Notes under the pieces: model-generated
Database searches by the model: none
Seen by the model: only the letters and a program-made list of their open reading frames with translations
What the model was told of the DNA's origin: nothing
Assembly: GCA_963989385.1 (NCBI GenBank)
Contig: OZ022508.1
Span: 49,453,087-49,517,086, forward strand
Source of the DNA: Ctena decussata
Lineage: Eukaryota; Mollusca; Bivalvia; Lucinida; Lucinidae
Direction: 5' to 3'
DNA: 64,000 nt
Made by a program: the position numbers and the translations under genes
In this document: one piece after another, positions 23,060 to 34,879 of the stretch
How the letters are laid out: each line of letters starts with the position of its first letter
Numbering within the stretch: the stretch's first letter is position 1

Positions 23060-24200
23060 TCAATGTAATATAAGAGAATACAAAATTATTTAATGCATTA
23101 AAATTTACATCTCATCATTAATCCTTATCTATATTTTAAAATTTTCGCCATGCTATGGGCTTGAAGGCACGAGTACTCCCGCAATAATCACAAAAACAAA
23201 AGTGAGCCTTGAATTTCAAGTGCTCGTATTAATAAAGCGGGAACTCCTTTTTACGGAGACAGAGAAATATATCGGTGTATCTGCTTCTTGAAAATTGACG
23301 AGTATGCTGTCATCATAGATTTACTGACTAAAGCTACGTCCACATGTCCACATGGGTAAATGAAAATATGGTCGTGTGACTGAAAAATAATTTGACATTT
23401 CATTGCCAATTTTATATGGTAAACTTTTATTCAAACAGCGCGCATATAGAGGCAATTGAGAACTAAGCTGCAGTGAATTATTCTGCAACAGATCTCTATT
23501 TCGTCGAGCATGAGCTCATCACCTACGTCGTCGTCAAAAATGACGTCAAACAGCTATACCTTAACGTTTGACGGTGCGGAAAGAAAGAATGGAAAAGAAA
23601 TATATAGATGCTAGCCTATACTGTTGGCGGAAATATTCGCACACGAGAATGATAGTTGAGAGAATTTGATTTTTCTGTGATTTTGTGTGTTAGTATCGAA
23701 ATAGTTTCGCTTTAACAGTCATTTGCTGAATAATACATCTGCTGAATAATAAATCACTGTTTGTGTGTCAGTTGTAAGTCGATATATCACTCGTGCTTCC
23801 GCACTCGTGATATGCTTTATTGACCAATTGACCTCCAAACCAAGATTTATTACTCAACAAACCACTGTTCGAGCGGGGAACATAAATTTAACGAATTTGC
23901 TTCTTTGGCATAAACTATTTGTTGCACATTTTTCTGGGACAAATAATTTGCATAGTGTATATTATACCGTAGTTACCGTAGTTTCGACCTTTGACTACTA
24001 GCCTATTGCATCTCTAAAAGATAAACTTTAAGTAGCAGCATTAATTCTAATTTGCTTTTCAGGGCAGTAGGTTAAGTGCGTTCTTACTGTGCTAGCGGTC
24101 CGTGCTTCGAATTTGCGGGCAGCAGAATACTTTAGCGTACAACATTTCATTATCATCAAACATCGTCTCTATGTAACTGAAATCATATTGAGAGGAATGT
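23060..24200. other. Non-coding sequence with one tRNA-like fragment
   Basis: Near 24063-24130 there is a weak tRNA-like stretch (AGTAGGTTAAGTGCG and GTGCTTCGAATTTGCGG). A hairpin CACTCGTG/CACGAGTG lies near 23788-23812. No gene is supported. Confidence 0.35.
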
Positions 24201-24205
24201 GAAAA

Positions 24206-24288
24206 TTACATCCATCCATCCACCCTTCCGTCCGTCCGTCCGTCGTCCGTCCTTCCGTTCATCTATCCATCCATCCATCCATCCGAGT
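24206..24288. repeat. (ATCC)n/(GTCC)n microsatellite
   Basis: ATCCATCCATCC changes to GTCCGTCCGTCC and back to ATCCATCC. Confidence 0.85.
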
Positions 24289-24459
24289 TTCAAGAGATCG
24301 TAACGCTATAAATCTATCAGTATCGCTAAAATATCAATTGTTTTTATTGTGTCAGTGCATATAATTGTTAAAAAAACTGTTCGACTAATTAATGTTTAAA
24401 TGTTTCACAGCTGCATAGCTTCATTAACCATTACCGTGTTGACAGGAAATAAAGTTATT

Positions 24460-24735
24460 ATAATATTCACGATGTATCGTTGATTGCCACGATTTCAAAC
24501 ACACCGAGTTGAGAGGAAGTCCACGAATTTTTGAAATCACAGTGGAACGTTGATTGTCACGCTTGCTCACAGTGTATAGAGGAAATCCACGATTTATTAC
24601 ATCCACGGTGGAGCGTTGATCGACACGGTTATCTGTGAATTCCCACAGATGCACACACTTCCACGCGTTTTACCACGATACACACACGGTGGACCGTTCG
24701 TGGATTAATTAAATTCTTACACCGTGTAGCGTGGA
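24460..24735. repeat. Right subterminal CCACG/CACGGTGGA motif cluster
   Basis: Repeated CCACGATTT, CGTTGAT(C/T)G and CACGGTGGA(C/G)CGTT motifs in the last 300 bp before the inverted end at 24765. It mirrors the left cluster. Confidence 0.6.
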
Positions 24736-24999
24736 AAACGAGTAATCCATGAAACCAGTACTGTAACAAGGGCCATAATCCTCCTAATATGAATCTGATG
24801 AAAAATGAACAATGTATTTATGAAAATTCAGCCCAAAGTTCTTGAGTTATCCTTTTACTTTTAAGTGAATGTCTATTATCTATGAATGGGAAATAACTCT
24901 GTCACTAATAAATTTACATATCCTAACAATAATCAGAATACTCAATTAACCAAATGCTAATAGCATACCAAAGTTCAGCTCTCTAGGTCAAACGCTTCA

Positions 25000-25203
25000 A
25001 AAGTTGGAAAAATGCCAAAAACGACAAAGGGCCATAACTTTGTAAAATATAGGACAATTGAAATTCCAAAATCACATGCACATCTTCAGATCATGATGAA
25101 ACATTCTGCACTATTTCTGATAAAAGATGTGGCAGGAGTTGCGGGGACAAGGTCTGAGTCAGCAAGGGCTGTAACTCCATCAAAAATGGCCGAAACAAAA
25201 ATA
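25000..25203 (+). mobile_element. Left part of a second tandem-core family (III), split by the family I insertion
   Basis: AAAGGGCCATAACTTTGTAA and the CACATGCACATCTTCAGATC / GATAAAAGATGTGGCAGGAG phrases reappear in 28127-28270. That segment carries the 3' terminal tract. Confidence 0.5.
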
Positions 25204-28126
25204 AACCAGAGGACCAATGGTCCTGTAGCTCACATGACACTTGGTCCTGGTAAATATTTTAATGCTTTTATACATGTATATAGCACCAGGGGAGGGGTAG
25301 ATAATCCCCTTCCCTTGGGGATTAATGTTGAGTCCCAATTCTATATACCAAGCCACAAGGTCACTGGGCCTTTGGTTCTGGACAAAGATTTCTGAAGGGT
25401 TTTTATCATATACCATGTTCATGTGACCATGACCATCTGAACAAACTTTGATTCCTTTGACCCAGTATTAAAGCTCCATATGAAATACAGTAATCATTTG
25501 TATAAACTATGATGGGCCTGAGTGCCCAATGCTACATACCGATACCAAGTTTCAAGGTTATAGGCCTTTCGGTTCTCGAGAAAAAAGACGTTTGAAGAGT
25601 TTTTACCATATATGGGCATGGTGGCCATCTTGGTCAAGTGACCAAGACCATCTGAACAAACTATGGTTCCTTTAAGGCGGTGAAGCTCCATACGAAATAT
25701 GGCTTCAATTGACCCTAGTGGCCTCTGAGAAGATGTTTGAAAATGTTGACAGGTGACAAAATCTCAATGACCTTGTACCAAAGTCAAAAATGACCTTGAC
25801 CTTTAACAACAAAATATCTTCATCTGGTCATTTAGTCAACCATATATACCAAATATTGCACCTTAGACTTAAATAGTTTCTGAAAAATCCACTGTTTAAG
25901 CATTTTTCCATATAAAAGCCTACATAATGTACCAAAGTTGACAGTGTCATAAATTAGGTCAAGGTCAATGCACGATCATTTGTATAAACTATGATGAGCT
26001 TGAGTGCCCAAAGCTACATACCAAGTTTCAAGGTCATACGCCTTTTGGTTCTGGAGAGGAAGATTTTGAAGGGTTTTTACCATATACGGGCATGGCGGCA
26101 ATCTTGGTCAAGACCCCGAGAACAAACTTTTATTCCCCCATCACACTTAGACTCCATATGAAATTTTGCTTCAATCAGAACAGTGGTTTCAAAGGAGAAG
26201 ATGTTTTGAAAATTTTGATGACGGACACACCGACAAAATGACCTTGATCTTCAGTGACATAATATCTTCATCTGGTCATTTAGTTGACCATATATACCAC
26301 GTATTGTACCTTAGACTTAAGTAGTTTCTAAGAAATCCACTGTATAAGCGTTTTCCCATATAAAAGCCTAACGTACCAAAGTTGACCATGCTGTAAATTA
26401 GGTCAAGGTCAATGCAAGGTCATCATTTGCACAAGCTATGATGGGCCCACATGCCTGATGCTACATACCAAGTTTCAAGGTCATAGGCCTTTTGGTTCTG
26501 GAGAAGAAGATTTTTGAAGGGTTTTTATCATATATGGGCATGGCAGCCATTTTCGTCATGTGACCCAGACCCCGGGTATAAACTTTTGTTCCCACATCCC
26601 ACTGAGACTCCATATGAAATTTGGCTTCAATCAGCCCAGTGGTTTCAGAGGAGAAGATGTTTGAAAATCTTGACGACGGATGGTCCGAGGGAATGACCTT
26701 GACCTTTAGTGACATGATATCTTCATCTGGTCATTTAGTCCACCATGTATACCAAGTATTGTACCTTAGACTTAAATAGTTTCTGAGAAATCCATTGTTT
26801 AAGCGTTTTTCCATATAAAAGCCTAACATACCAAAGTTGACCATGCCGTTAATTAGGTCAAGGTCAACACAAGGTCATCATTTGTACAAGCTATGTTGGG
26901 TCCGCATGCCCAACGCTACATACCATGTTTCAAGGTCATAGGCCTTTTGGTTCTGGAGAAGAAGATTTTTGAAGGGTTTTTACCATATATGGGCATGGTG
27001 GCCATCTTGGTCATGTGACCCAGACCCTGGGTATAAACTTTCGTTCCCCCAACCCATGGAGACTCCATATGAAATTTTGCTTCAATCGGCCCAGTGGTTT
27101 CAGATGGGAAGATGTTTGAAAATCTTGACGACAGATGGTCCAACAGAATGACCTTGACCTTTAGTGACATAATATCTTCATCTGGTCATTTAGTCGACCA
27201 TGTATACCAAGTATTGTACCTTGAATTATATAGTTTCTGAGAAATCCACTGTTTAAGCGTTTTCCCATATAAAAGCCTAACAAACCAAAGTTGACCATGC
27301 CGTAAATTAGGTCAAGGTCAACGCAAGGTCATGATTTGTACAAACTATAATGGGCCCGCATGCCCGATGCTACATACCAAGTTTCAAGGTCATAGGCCTT
27401 TTGGTTCTGGAGAAGAAGATTTTTGAAGGGTTTTTATCATATATGGGCATGGCGGCCATCTTGGTCATGTGACCCAGACCCAGGGTATAAACTTTCGTTC
27501 CCCCATCCCATAGAGACTCCATATGAAATTTGGCTTCAATCGGCCCAGTGGTTTCAGAGGAGAAGATGTTTGAAAATCTTGACGACAGATGGTCCAACAG
27601 AATGACCTTGACCTTTAGTGACATAATATCTTCATCTGGTCATTTAGTCGACCATGTATACCAAGTATTGTACCTTAGACTTAAATAGTTTCTGAGAAAT
27701 CCACTGTTTAAGCGTTTTCCCATATAAAAGCCTAACAAACCAAAGTTGACCATGCCGTAAATTAGGTCGTCAACGCAAGGTCATGATTTGTACAAACTAT
27801 AATGGGCCCGCATGCCCGATGCTACATACCAAGTTTCAAGGTCATAGGCCTTTTGGTTCTGGAGAAGAAGATTTTTGAAGAGTTTTTACCATATATGGGC
27901 GTGGTGGCCATTTTGGTCATGTGACCCAGATACCCCGAACAAACTTTCGTTCCCCCAACCCATGGAGGCTCCACATAAAATTTGGCTTTGATCCGCCCAG
28001 CGGTTTTGGAGAAGAAGACCTTTGAAAATGGTGGATGGACGGACGATGGACGGACGACGGACGGACTACGGAGCATCGCCATACTAAAAGCTCACCTTTG
28101 AGCCTTCGGCTCAGGTGAGCTAAAAA
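25204..28126 (+). mobile_element. Tandem-core element, family I (454-bp units)
   Basis: The 5' end has hairpin AGGACCAATGGTCCT followed by GCTCAC. The core is 5-6 units, with the phrase ACATACCAAGTTTCAAGGTC recurring at 26465, 27374 and 27826 at about 454-bp spacing. The 3' end is a GGACGGACGACGG tract, hairpin AGCTCACC ... GAGCCTTCGGCTC ... GGTGAGCT and TAAAAA. It sits inside another repeat: CACATGCACATCTTC occurs both before it at 25073 and right after it at 28130. Open frames in the units are by-products. Confidence 0.7.
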
Positions 28127-28275
28127 CCACATGCACATCTTCATATCATAAGAATACAATCTGTAACATTTCAAATCAATCCGATAAAAGATGTAGGAGG
28201 AGTTGCACGGACGAACACATGGACGGACGAGGGTCATTTCTATAGTCCCCCTCCGCCTACCTCGGGTGACAAAAA
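28127..28275 (+). mobile_element. 3' end of tandem-core family III
   Basis: After GATAAAAGATGTAGGAGGAG comes GGACGGACGAGGGTC, then AGTCCCCCTCCGCC/GGGTGACAAAAA as the terminal hairpin and A-rich end. Confidence 0.5.
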
Positions 28276-28279
28276 CAGC

Positions 28280-29050
28280 TGACTCTAAAAATGCCTTTTA
28301 TGTACAGACAATGCCTTATGAGTGTGACACTGTCATTTTGCCAGCTCTGAATCGCATTGTCAATTCAGTACTTAAGGTCAAAGCTAGCTAGAATATGGCC
28401 CAAATCATATGACAGAAACTGTTGTTTTCACCCCTACAGACTGGCTACATGGACAAGTGTGTAATGGGGCTAAAATTTGTACTTGTAGGTCTTTAAGTTG
28501 GCTTTTATGATAAATGCTGTCAAGAAAGCGGGTGAATAAGAAAACAGAATACTGATGGCATTAGGTACTTTTCTTGTGGTACATTCTGATAACAAAACTA
28601 TCTGTATTATGTGTTTAGAAACGCACCATCTCAACAAGACCGATTAAATATGATAATTGTCAGAAAATCTAGGTTCAAGCTTAGTGAATCACGATCTGAG
28701 GACTGTTTACTGACTGAAAATTGCAGAATTTCGCAAACCACAATAGAACAATGGAAGCCTGAAAATGATCAATCCAGCCATAATGGCTAAGGTATTATTA
28801 TAAGGCCATGTTACTTAACTGATGTAGCTTTGGATACATCATACCTGTTTTCCCTTAATTTGAATCCCATTGACAGGTCAGACTCAGGAAGAGAGACATA
28901 TCCAAGCTAATAAATAATAATGGCTGAATGTCATCAAACTATATTTTTCTTATGCTGAAATTATTTGCAAAAATCAAGGTTTTTGACTGAGTTTTTCAAG
29001 AATCTGGATGGTAATTTCAGCAATCCCACATACTCATGCAATACTTATAA
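28280..29050. other. Intronic sequence, nothing recognised
   Basis: No repeat family, RNA gene or exon could be supported. Confidence 0.4.
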
Positions 29051-29053
29051 TTT

Positions 29054-29293
29054 TAATGCCCCATTCACATGCACAGATTTGCTCACGTAAGTATTTTTTG
29101 CATATTATGCAAATTTTACTCACATAAGTAAATTCGTCATGTGAACGCAATTACATACGTAAGCAAATTTGCTTACATGAGTAGGTTATCCAAACCCAGA
29201 GCATTATCCAGGTAACTTTTACTCACGTGAGCAAATTTACTTATACGCAAATATACTTACGTAAGTAAATCTGTGCATGTGAATGGGGCATTA
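29054..29293. mobile_element. MITE rich in ACGTAAGTA palindromes
   Basis: TAATGCCCCATTCACATGCA, then CAGATTTGCTCACGTAAGTA, mirrors TACTTACGTAAGTAAATCTG and TGCATGTGAATGGGGCATTA. The 240-bp interior holds further GCTTACATGAGTA/CTCACGTGAGCAAATTT motifs. Confidence 0.75.
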
Positions 29294-29348
29294 GGCATTC
29301 AAAACTAAGTATACTGACATCAGACAACAGTGACCTTAGGTAGTTTTA

Positions 29349-29396
29349 AGCATTCATAACTAAGTCTGACATCAGTAGTTATGAATGCTTAAATAA
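29349..29396. repeat. Hairpin
   Basis: TTAAGCATTCATAACTA pairs with TAGTTATGAATGCTTAA across a 14-nt loop. Confidence 0.65.
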
Positions 29397-29930
29397 GGTA
29401 TTTACTTGTATAACTTACTGGCATTTGGATTAAAATCAATCTCAGAAGGATGGCTTTACCTGTCAAAACAATTAGCCAGTAGCACCATAACCAGCCATAT
29501 GATACAATTTATGAGTACACTTAGCTGCATTATACATCTTCCCAATGGCCAGTTCTTTTAGAACCTATCATATGTGAATGGTTTTCTCCACTATTATCAG
29601 TTTCTTTACTCCTTTTTCAGCCACGTGAGGCTTTTTCAGAGCTAGCTATCTTAATTTTGTTGCTTCTTTCGCTAACTGTTTTCATGTCTGTACTTATTTT
29701 CTGGTGTGCATTATTCTGTTCAAAACTGATGACTGACTACTGGTAGTTTTAAATTGGCATTGTACGGTATGTTCAATTTAATTAGATTTAACAAGTTCTG
29801 TGCACATGCATTAACAATGACACTGATGGCTATATAAAACTACTCTGAGTATCAACTATGTGTAGCTGAATCTGATCGGGACTAGTTAAACACTTAAGCA
29901 CCTAGCTGGGTGATGAAAATAGAAGAATTT

Positions 29931-29997
29931 GCAAACAGTGTAGATACTGATGAGGCAGCTCATGATGAGCCGCCTCATCTAGATCTATACTGTTTGC
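29931..29997. mobile_element. Hairpin MITE (GCAAACAGTGTAGAT family)
   Basis: GCAAACAGTGTAGATACTGA and TGAGGCAGCTCATG fold onto GAGCCGCCTCATCTAGATCT and ATACTGTTTGC. The downstream CCATCTAGT is shared with the copy at 47649. Confidence 0.7.
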
Positions 29998-30803
29998 CAT
30001 CTAGTTTTTTTATACTATGCACAATAAATATAGCAATATTTTTGCATGTGTCAGATCCACCATATTAGGATTTTATTGTCACTTTACTGCATAAAGATAT
30101 TAAGGCCGATCATTCGAGATGGACTGGCAGGTAAAATAATCAAGATTGCTCAAGTGTAGCGTTTAAACTATCGTGACGTCAGTTTCTATGACCATTGTAT
30201 CTGAACGACATTTATGATCATGTACAAAAGCCACAACCATAATGAGGCGGCTGGTTTGCTGTTAAAATAAAGGAAAACGCTTTAAAACATTTAAATATGC
30301 TACGAGTTTGAGGTTAACAAAGTTCGAAAATTTGACGTTTTCCCTTGTTTTTACGTTATCGTCTTAAAAACTTGTTTCTAATCGGTATTTCTTGAATCCC
30401 TTTTGAGTGTATGATTGTTTGGTAGCTACCAATATGATAATGTAAACCATTCAGAAAGAAAATTCTTCCCGGTTACTGAGCATAAGTCAAAAGTCTCAGA
30501 CTAACGTCATCATTTTCTCACAGTTACGTTATACTTCAATGAAGAAACTTCACGGTTAAATTAATCATGGTGTGACCTTTAATTTTAGCCTGTTGTTTTT
30601 CTCGGGTTTTGATTCTGCATTGAACTGAAGCACCTGTGAATCATTGCACATTGGACCGAATTAACATGTTTTAACGTCAATGGCGCATGTTAAGATTCGT
30701 CAGTTGTTAAGCTTAACCATATCCTCTACACAATCGATAGCTTTGACAAGAAACCTGAGCATGAAAAGTTTGAGAAATACCGTACAAAAAATCACATGCT
30801 TAC

Positions 30804-30909
30804 CATTTTTATGTTGCTTTTCAATGGGTGCGAATTTCGAGTAATGACCCTTTCCGTGCTTATCGCTTTTCCCCAGTATTGTTTTTAAAGATGGTTTCTG
30901 TAATCCCAT
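30804..30909 (-). CDS. Candidate first coding exon inside the 42-kb intron
   Basis: On the minus strand an ATG in strong context (AAC ATG G, purine at -3 and G at +4) opens 35 codons, MGLQKPSLKTILGKSDKHGK and on to KQHKN. It ends at a good donor, ATG/GTAAGC, in phase 1. The peptide is basic and hydrophilic. The phase does not fit the next known downstream exon (4379-4414 needs phase 2). So it is either an alternative first exon that uses an unseen intermediate exon, the start of a nested gene on the same strand, or a chance open frame. Local sequence is not part of any repeat I could recognise. I do not recognise the peptide. Confidence 0.35.
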
Positions 30910-31861
30910 GTTAACTTAAGCCCCAAATACGGTTCCTTTCAATTCAATTTAATTTCGCTCAATGTTGCACTTCAGTAATGAGAAAAATTGCAAAATATAA
31001 AAATTTGCTAAATATATTTTGCATAGTATATTTTTAATAAGATAGAGCTTGGAAGAAACATATTTTAAAATTTTTGCAAACGTAAATTTTGGCGTCTGCT
31101 TTTTGGTGCTTAAAGGGTTAATACAATGTCCGATGTGTTCAACCCCTACACTCAACTGCCTCCTAACTGTACTGACTGATTGGAGGGTGGGGGGGACCTA
31201 ATTGTACTGACTGATCAGGGGGTGGGGGGGGGGGCAGTTAATACCCCCTGAAAACCCTGAATGTGCTGAAGTTTGGGGCAATAGTTTCACTGTGGATGTT
31301 GAGCTCACAATATGTCTAAGAATGCTCAAACTGTGCTAACCTATGATACTGATTGACCTGTTCTGTAATTCCAAAGCTAGTTTAATATTTGCCAGGTGTG
31401 ACTGTTTTAAGAAGCTGTTTCTGAGTACCTGAACAAGTGTATTTCATCAGTTCTGGGAGATTCTCACTCATTGAAGGATTCAGATGATTAAACTCTCATA
31501 ATTACCAGGTACTCTAAATGCAAAGGCAGGAAGGAAGTCCATCAGGAAACTGAGTCTACTCAGGTCAGGCTGCTCCTGGGTTGAGTCTGCCTTGCTCATG
31601 CTCAGTTTCTGGCACATGTGTACCAGTAGTTTGTGGGATTGTTTTAAACGGGATAAGTTACAGTAGCTATTCACGGAGTGTCAATATTTATGATAACTAT
31701 GGCAGACTCACTTCGCTGCTCCTGAAACTGATGGTAGCAACAGACTCAAAAAGGCAGAGTAATATACATGTACCACTGAAATAATTAATCTTTTAAGTAC
31801 CAAAAAGCAAACAACAAATCTTTCATCCAAGCTATACTGAGAATTCAAAGACTATAGAGGA

Positions 31862-31927
31862 CAAACAGTGTAGATCTAAATGAAGCAGCTCTTTATGAGC
31901 CGCCTCATCAGGATCTACATAGTTTGC
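31862..31927. mobile_element. Hairpin MITE (GCAAACAGTGTAGAT family)
   Basis: CAAACAGTGTAGATCTAAAT pairs with CATCAGGATCTACATAGTTT; the centre is GCAGCTCTTTATGAGCCGC. Confidence 0.65.
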
Positions 31928-32048
31928 AAATTTAACAATTTTCATTTCCGGTGCTCTAAAAGTGTTAAACTTGTATTATCCAACCTTTGATCAAGTTCAG
32001 TTTACCCTCTTAAAACAACAACAACAACAAAAAAAAGAAAAGAAGAAA

Positions 32049-34140
32049 CAAGAGGGCCATGATGGCCCTGGATCACTCACCTGAGTATCCTGTGAACTTA
32101 ACCTCAGAAACATCCATACGTCCAACAGACAGTTTCACAAAGATTCAATGGAAAATGAACCCTTTATTGTGTACCTTAGGTTTTTATAAGATTTAATCTA
32201 ATGACCTTGTTTTTGACCCCACATGACCCAGTTTCAAACCTGGTCTAGATTTCTTGGATATAAACATTCTGACAAAGTTTCATGAATATCGGATCAAAAC
32301 TGTGCCCTCTGGAGCGTAAACAATGTTTTTCTAAGCTTTGACCTAGTTTTTGACCCTACATGACCAAGTTGCACTCTTGGTCCAGATTTGCTGGAGATAA
32401 ACATTTTGACAAAGTCTCATGAAGGTTATTACAAAACTGTGTCCTCTAAAGCGTTCACATGGTTTTTCTAAGAACTGACCTAGTGACCTAGTTTTTGACC
32501 TGACATGGCCCAGTTTCAAATCAGGTCTAGATTTCATAAAAATACACATTCTGACAAAGTTTCACGTAGATTATATCATAACTGTGCCCTCAAGAGTGTA
32601 CACAACGTTTTTCTAAGATTTGACCTAGTGACCTAGTTTTTAACCCCACATGACCCAGTATCAAAGTTGGTCTAGATTTCATTAAGATAAACCTTCAGAC
32701 CAAGTTTCATGATGATTGGATCGTAACTGTGCCCTCTGAGTCATTCTAAGATTTATTTCTATTTTAAGCTCTGACGGCCATTTTGTACAGCGGAGTGGAA
32801 CGGGTAGAGCAATTTTTGTTTAGACCCATGAGTCAAACACTTCTGTGATACTATTTTGAAATCGAGCCATTGGCTTCAGAGGAGATGTCCTTTAAAGGTT
32901 TTTCTATATTTAGCTCTGGCGGCCATTTTGTACAGCAGAGCTGAACCATTTCAGCAATTTTGGTAGAGGGTCTCCTAAGGAACATTTCTGTGAAATTATT
33001 TCAAAATCTTCCCAGCAGTTTTGGAGGCGCAGTCGTTTCAAGGTTTTTCTATTTTTAGGTCTGGTGGCCATATTGTTCAGGGAAGCGGAACCGGTAGAGC
33101 AATTTTGGTAGCGGGACTCCTAGGGAACATTTCTGTGAAATTATTTCAAAATCTGCCCAGCAGTTTTGGAGGCGAAGTTGTTTCAAGGTTTTTCTATTTA
33201 TAGCTCTGGCGGCCATTTTGTTCAGTGGAGCGAACCGTTTTAGCAATTTTGGTAGAGGGTCTCCTAAGAAACATTTCTGTGAAACTATTTCAAAATCTGC
33301 CCAGCAGTTTTGGAGGCGAACTCATTTAAAGGTTTTTCTATTTTTAGCTCTGGCGGCCATTTTGTTCAGCGGAGTGGAACTGTTTTAGCAATTTTGGTAG
33401 AGGGTCTCCTAAGAAACATTTCTGTGAAATTATTTCAAAATCTGCCCAGCAGTATTGGAGGAGAAGTTGTTTAAAGGTTTTTCTATTTTTAGCTCTGGTG
33501 GCAATATTGTTCAGCGGAGCGGAACCGTTTGAGCAATTTTGGTAAAGGGCCTCCTAAGGAACATTTCTGTGAAATTATTATAAAATCTGCCCAGCACTTT
33601 TGGAGGCGAAGTTGTTTAAAGGTTTTTCTATTTTTAGCTCTGGCGGCCATTTTGTTTAGCGGAGCGGAACCATTTTAGCTATTTTGGTAGAGGGTCTCCT
33701 AAGAAACATTTCTGTGAAATAATTTCAAAATCTGCTCAGCAATTTTGGAGGAGAAGTCGTTTAAAGGTTTTTCTATTTTTAGCTCTGGCGGCCATACTGT
33801 TCAGCGGAGAGGAACCGTTTGAGCAATTTTGGTAAAGAGCCTCCTAAGGAACATTTCTGTGAAATTATTTCAAAATCTACGCAGCAGTTTTGGAGGAGAA
33901 GTCGTTTAAATGTTTTTCTATTTTTAGCTCTGGCGGCCATATTGTTCAGTGGAGCGGAACCGTTTGAACAATTTTGGTAAAGAGTCCCCCAAGGAACACT
34001 TATGTGAAATTATTTCAAAATCTGTCCAGCAGTTTAGGAGAAGAAGTCGTTTAAAGCAAAAGTTGACGACGGACGCACGAAGGACAAAGACCGATCACAA
34101 TACCTCACCTTCAGCACTTCGTGCTCAGGTGAGCTAAAAA
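32049..34140 (+). mobile_element. Tandem-core element, family I (complete copy)
   Basis: The 5' end is CAAGA plus hairpin GGGCCATGATGGCCC, then CTCACCTGAG. The left core has imperfect units with GACCTAGTTTTTGACCCCAC. The right core is an array of exactly 145-bp units (see separate entry). The 3' end is GACGACGGACGCACGAAGGA, then hairpin CTCACCTTCAGCACTTCGTG with CTCAGGTGAG and CTAAAAA. CTCACCTGAG near the 5' end and CTCAGGTGAG at the 3' end form an asymmetric inverted repeat, a hallmark of Helitron2/HINE-like elements. Confidence 0.75.
32760..34060 (+). repeat. 145-bp tandem array inside the family I element
   Basis: TTTTTAGCTCTGG(C/T)GGC recurs at 33341, 33486, 33631, 33776 and 33921, exactly 145 apart, with older units to the left. 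About nine units in all. Confidence 0.85.
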
Positions 34141-34144
34141 CAGT

Positions 34145-34249
34145 GTATCCCAGTGGGCACATGACGTCGAAATTACGTTGATGTGACGTCATAATGTCAT
34201 ATGGACGTCAGTATGACATCATTTCAACATCATGTGCCTGCTGGGATAT
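34145..34249. mobile_element. Short GACGTC-rich MITE
   Basis: TATCCCAGTGGGCACATGA mirrors TCATGTGCCTGCTGGGATA. The interior repeats GACGTC/ATGACATCAT. It sits 5 nt after the end of the preceding tandem-core element. Confidence 0.7.
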
Positions 34250-34879
34250 GAGACAAATTTTCAGCTTCAGGAACAGTCACAGCCTGGGTTTGCTTAGGTA
34301 ACTATGTGAGGATGGAAAGCAGTTAAATACGAAAATGTGTCAATTTTACAACATGAAACCTGAGAAACTCTTATTGTGTGCTTTTTTTGCAGAATTAACT
34401 TTTGAATAATTTGCATAAAAATGTGATTAGGTTTGAACTTTGACCTTGATAGCTGTAGTCACCTGTAAAATGTAAACATTGTGATATTGATCTGCAAGCT
34501 ATTCAGGTCTTTTTGTGACTTGAAAATGGGTTTATCTGACAGGTCTCACAAACAAGACATTCCAGAGTGGTCAAGAATTCCTGCATGGCCTTAAAAGAAG
34601 AGTTTAGTAACTTCAGATTAGGGTAAACCAGTTTATGCTATTATTTTTTAACTAATTTTTGACAGCTGACTTTGGGCAATTTATGATATGTACAGCCAAT
34701 GTTTAAACCCTGGTCTTCCAGGACATTTTCAGGGCGTCAACTCAAATTTTGAAAAATATAAAATTAGAGAAGTATAGGACATTTTCGAACAAAAATATAG
34801 GACAAATATAGGACATTAAGGATGGCCTGCATCATCCCCACAGCTATTCCCATACTGCCTTTTTATTGTTTTAATTCTC

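Larger units (their letters stand above)
9711..24765. mobile_element. Possible 15-kb DNA element with matching inverted ends
   Basis: The left end TACAGTACTGGTTTCATGGA (extending to GATTACTC, 26 nt identical) recurs as an exact reverse complement ending at 24765. Similarity then continues more weakly for about 20 nt. Both ends carry subterminal clusters of ACACGGTG/CACCGTGT and CGTGGA/TCCACG (9750-9990 and 24460-24735), the arrangement of transposase-binding arrays. If the flanking TA belongs to the target, the duplication is TA. No transposase was recognised inside, and the interior holds SINEs, MITEs and satellites. Alternatively, these are two separate copies of one smaller element in opposite orientation. 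Confidence 0.4.

Noticed and set aside
23541..23548. TGACGTCA as a cAMP-response element
   Set aside because: A single 8-bp match with no promoter or gene nearby; expected by chance at this scale.
25012..25395. 127-residue plus-strand frame
   Set aside because: It spans the junction between two repeat families (III and I), so the frame is created by an insertion and reads repeat text found elsewhere.
26461..28082. Repeated minus-strand frames of about 84 residues (with HMTKMAAMPIYGKN-like text)
   Set aside because: The same peptide recurs once per 454-bp tandem unit of a mobile element, with antisense frames equally open; no start context, splice sites or domain. Treated as repeat by-products.
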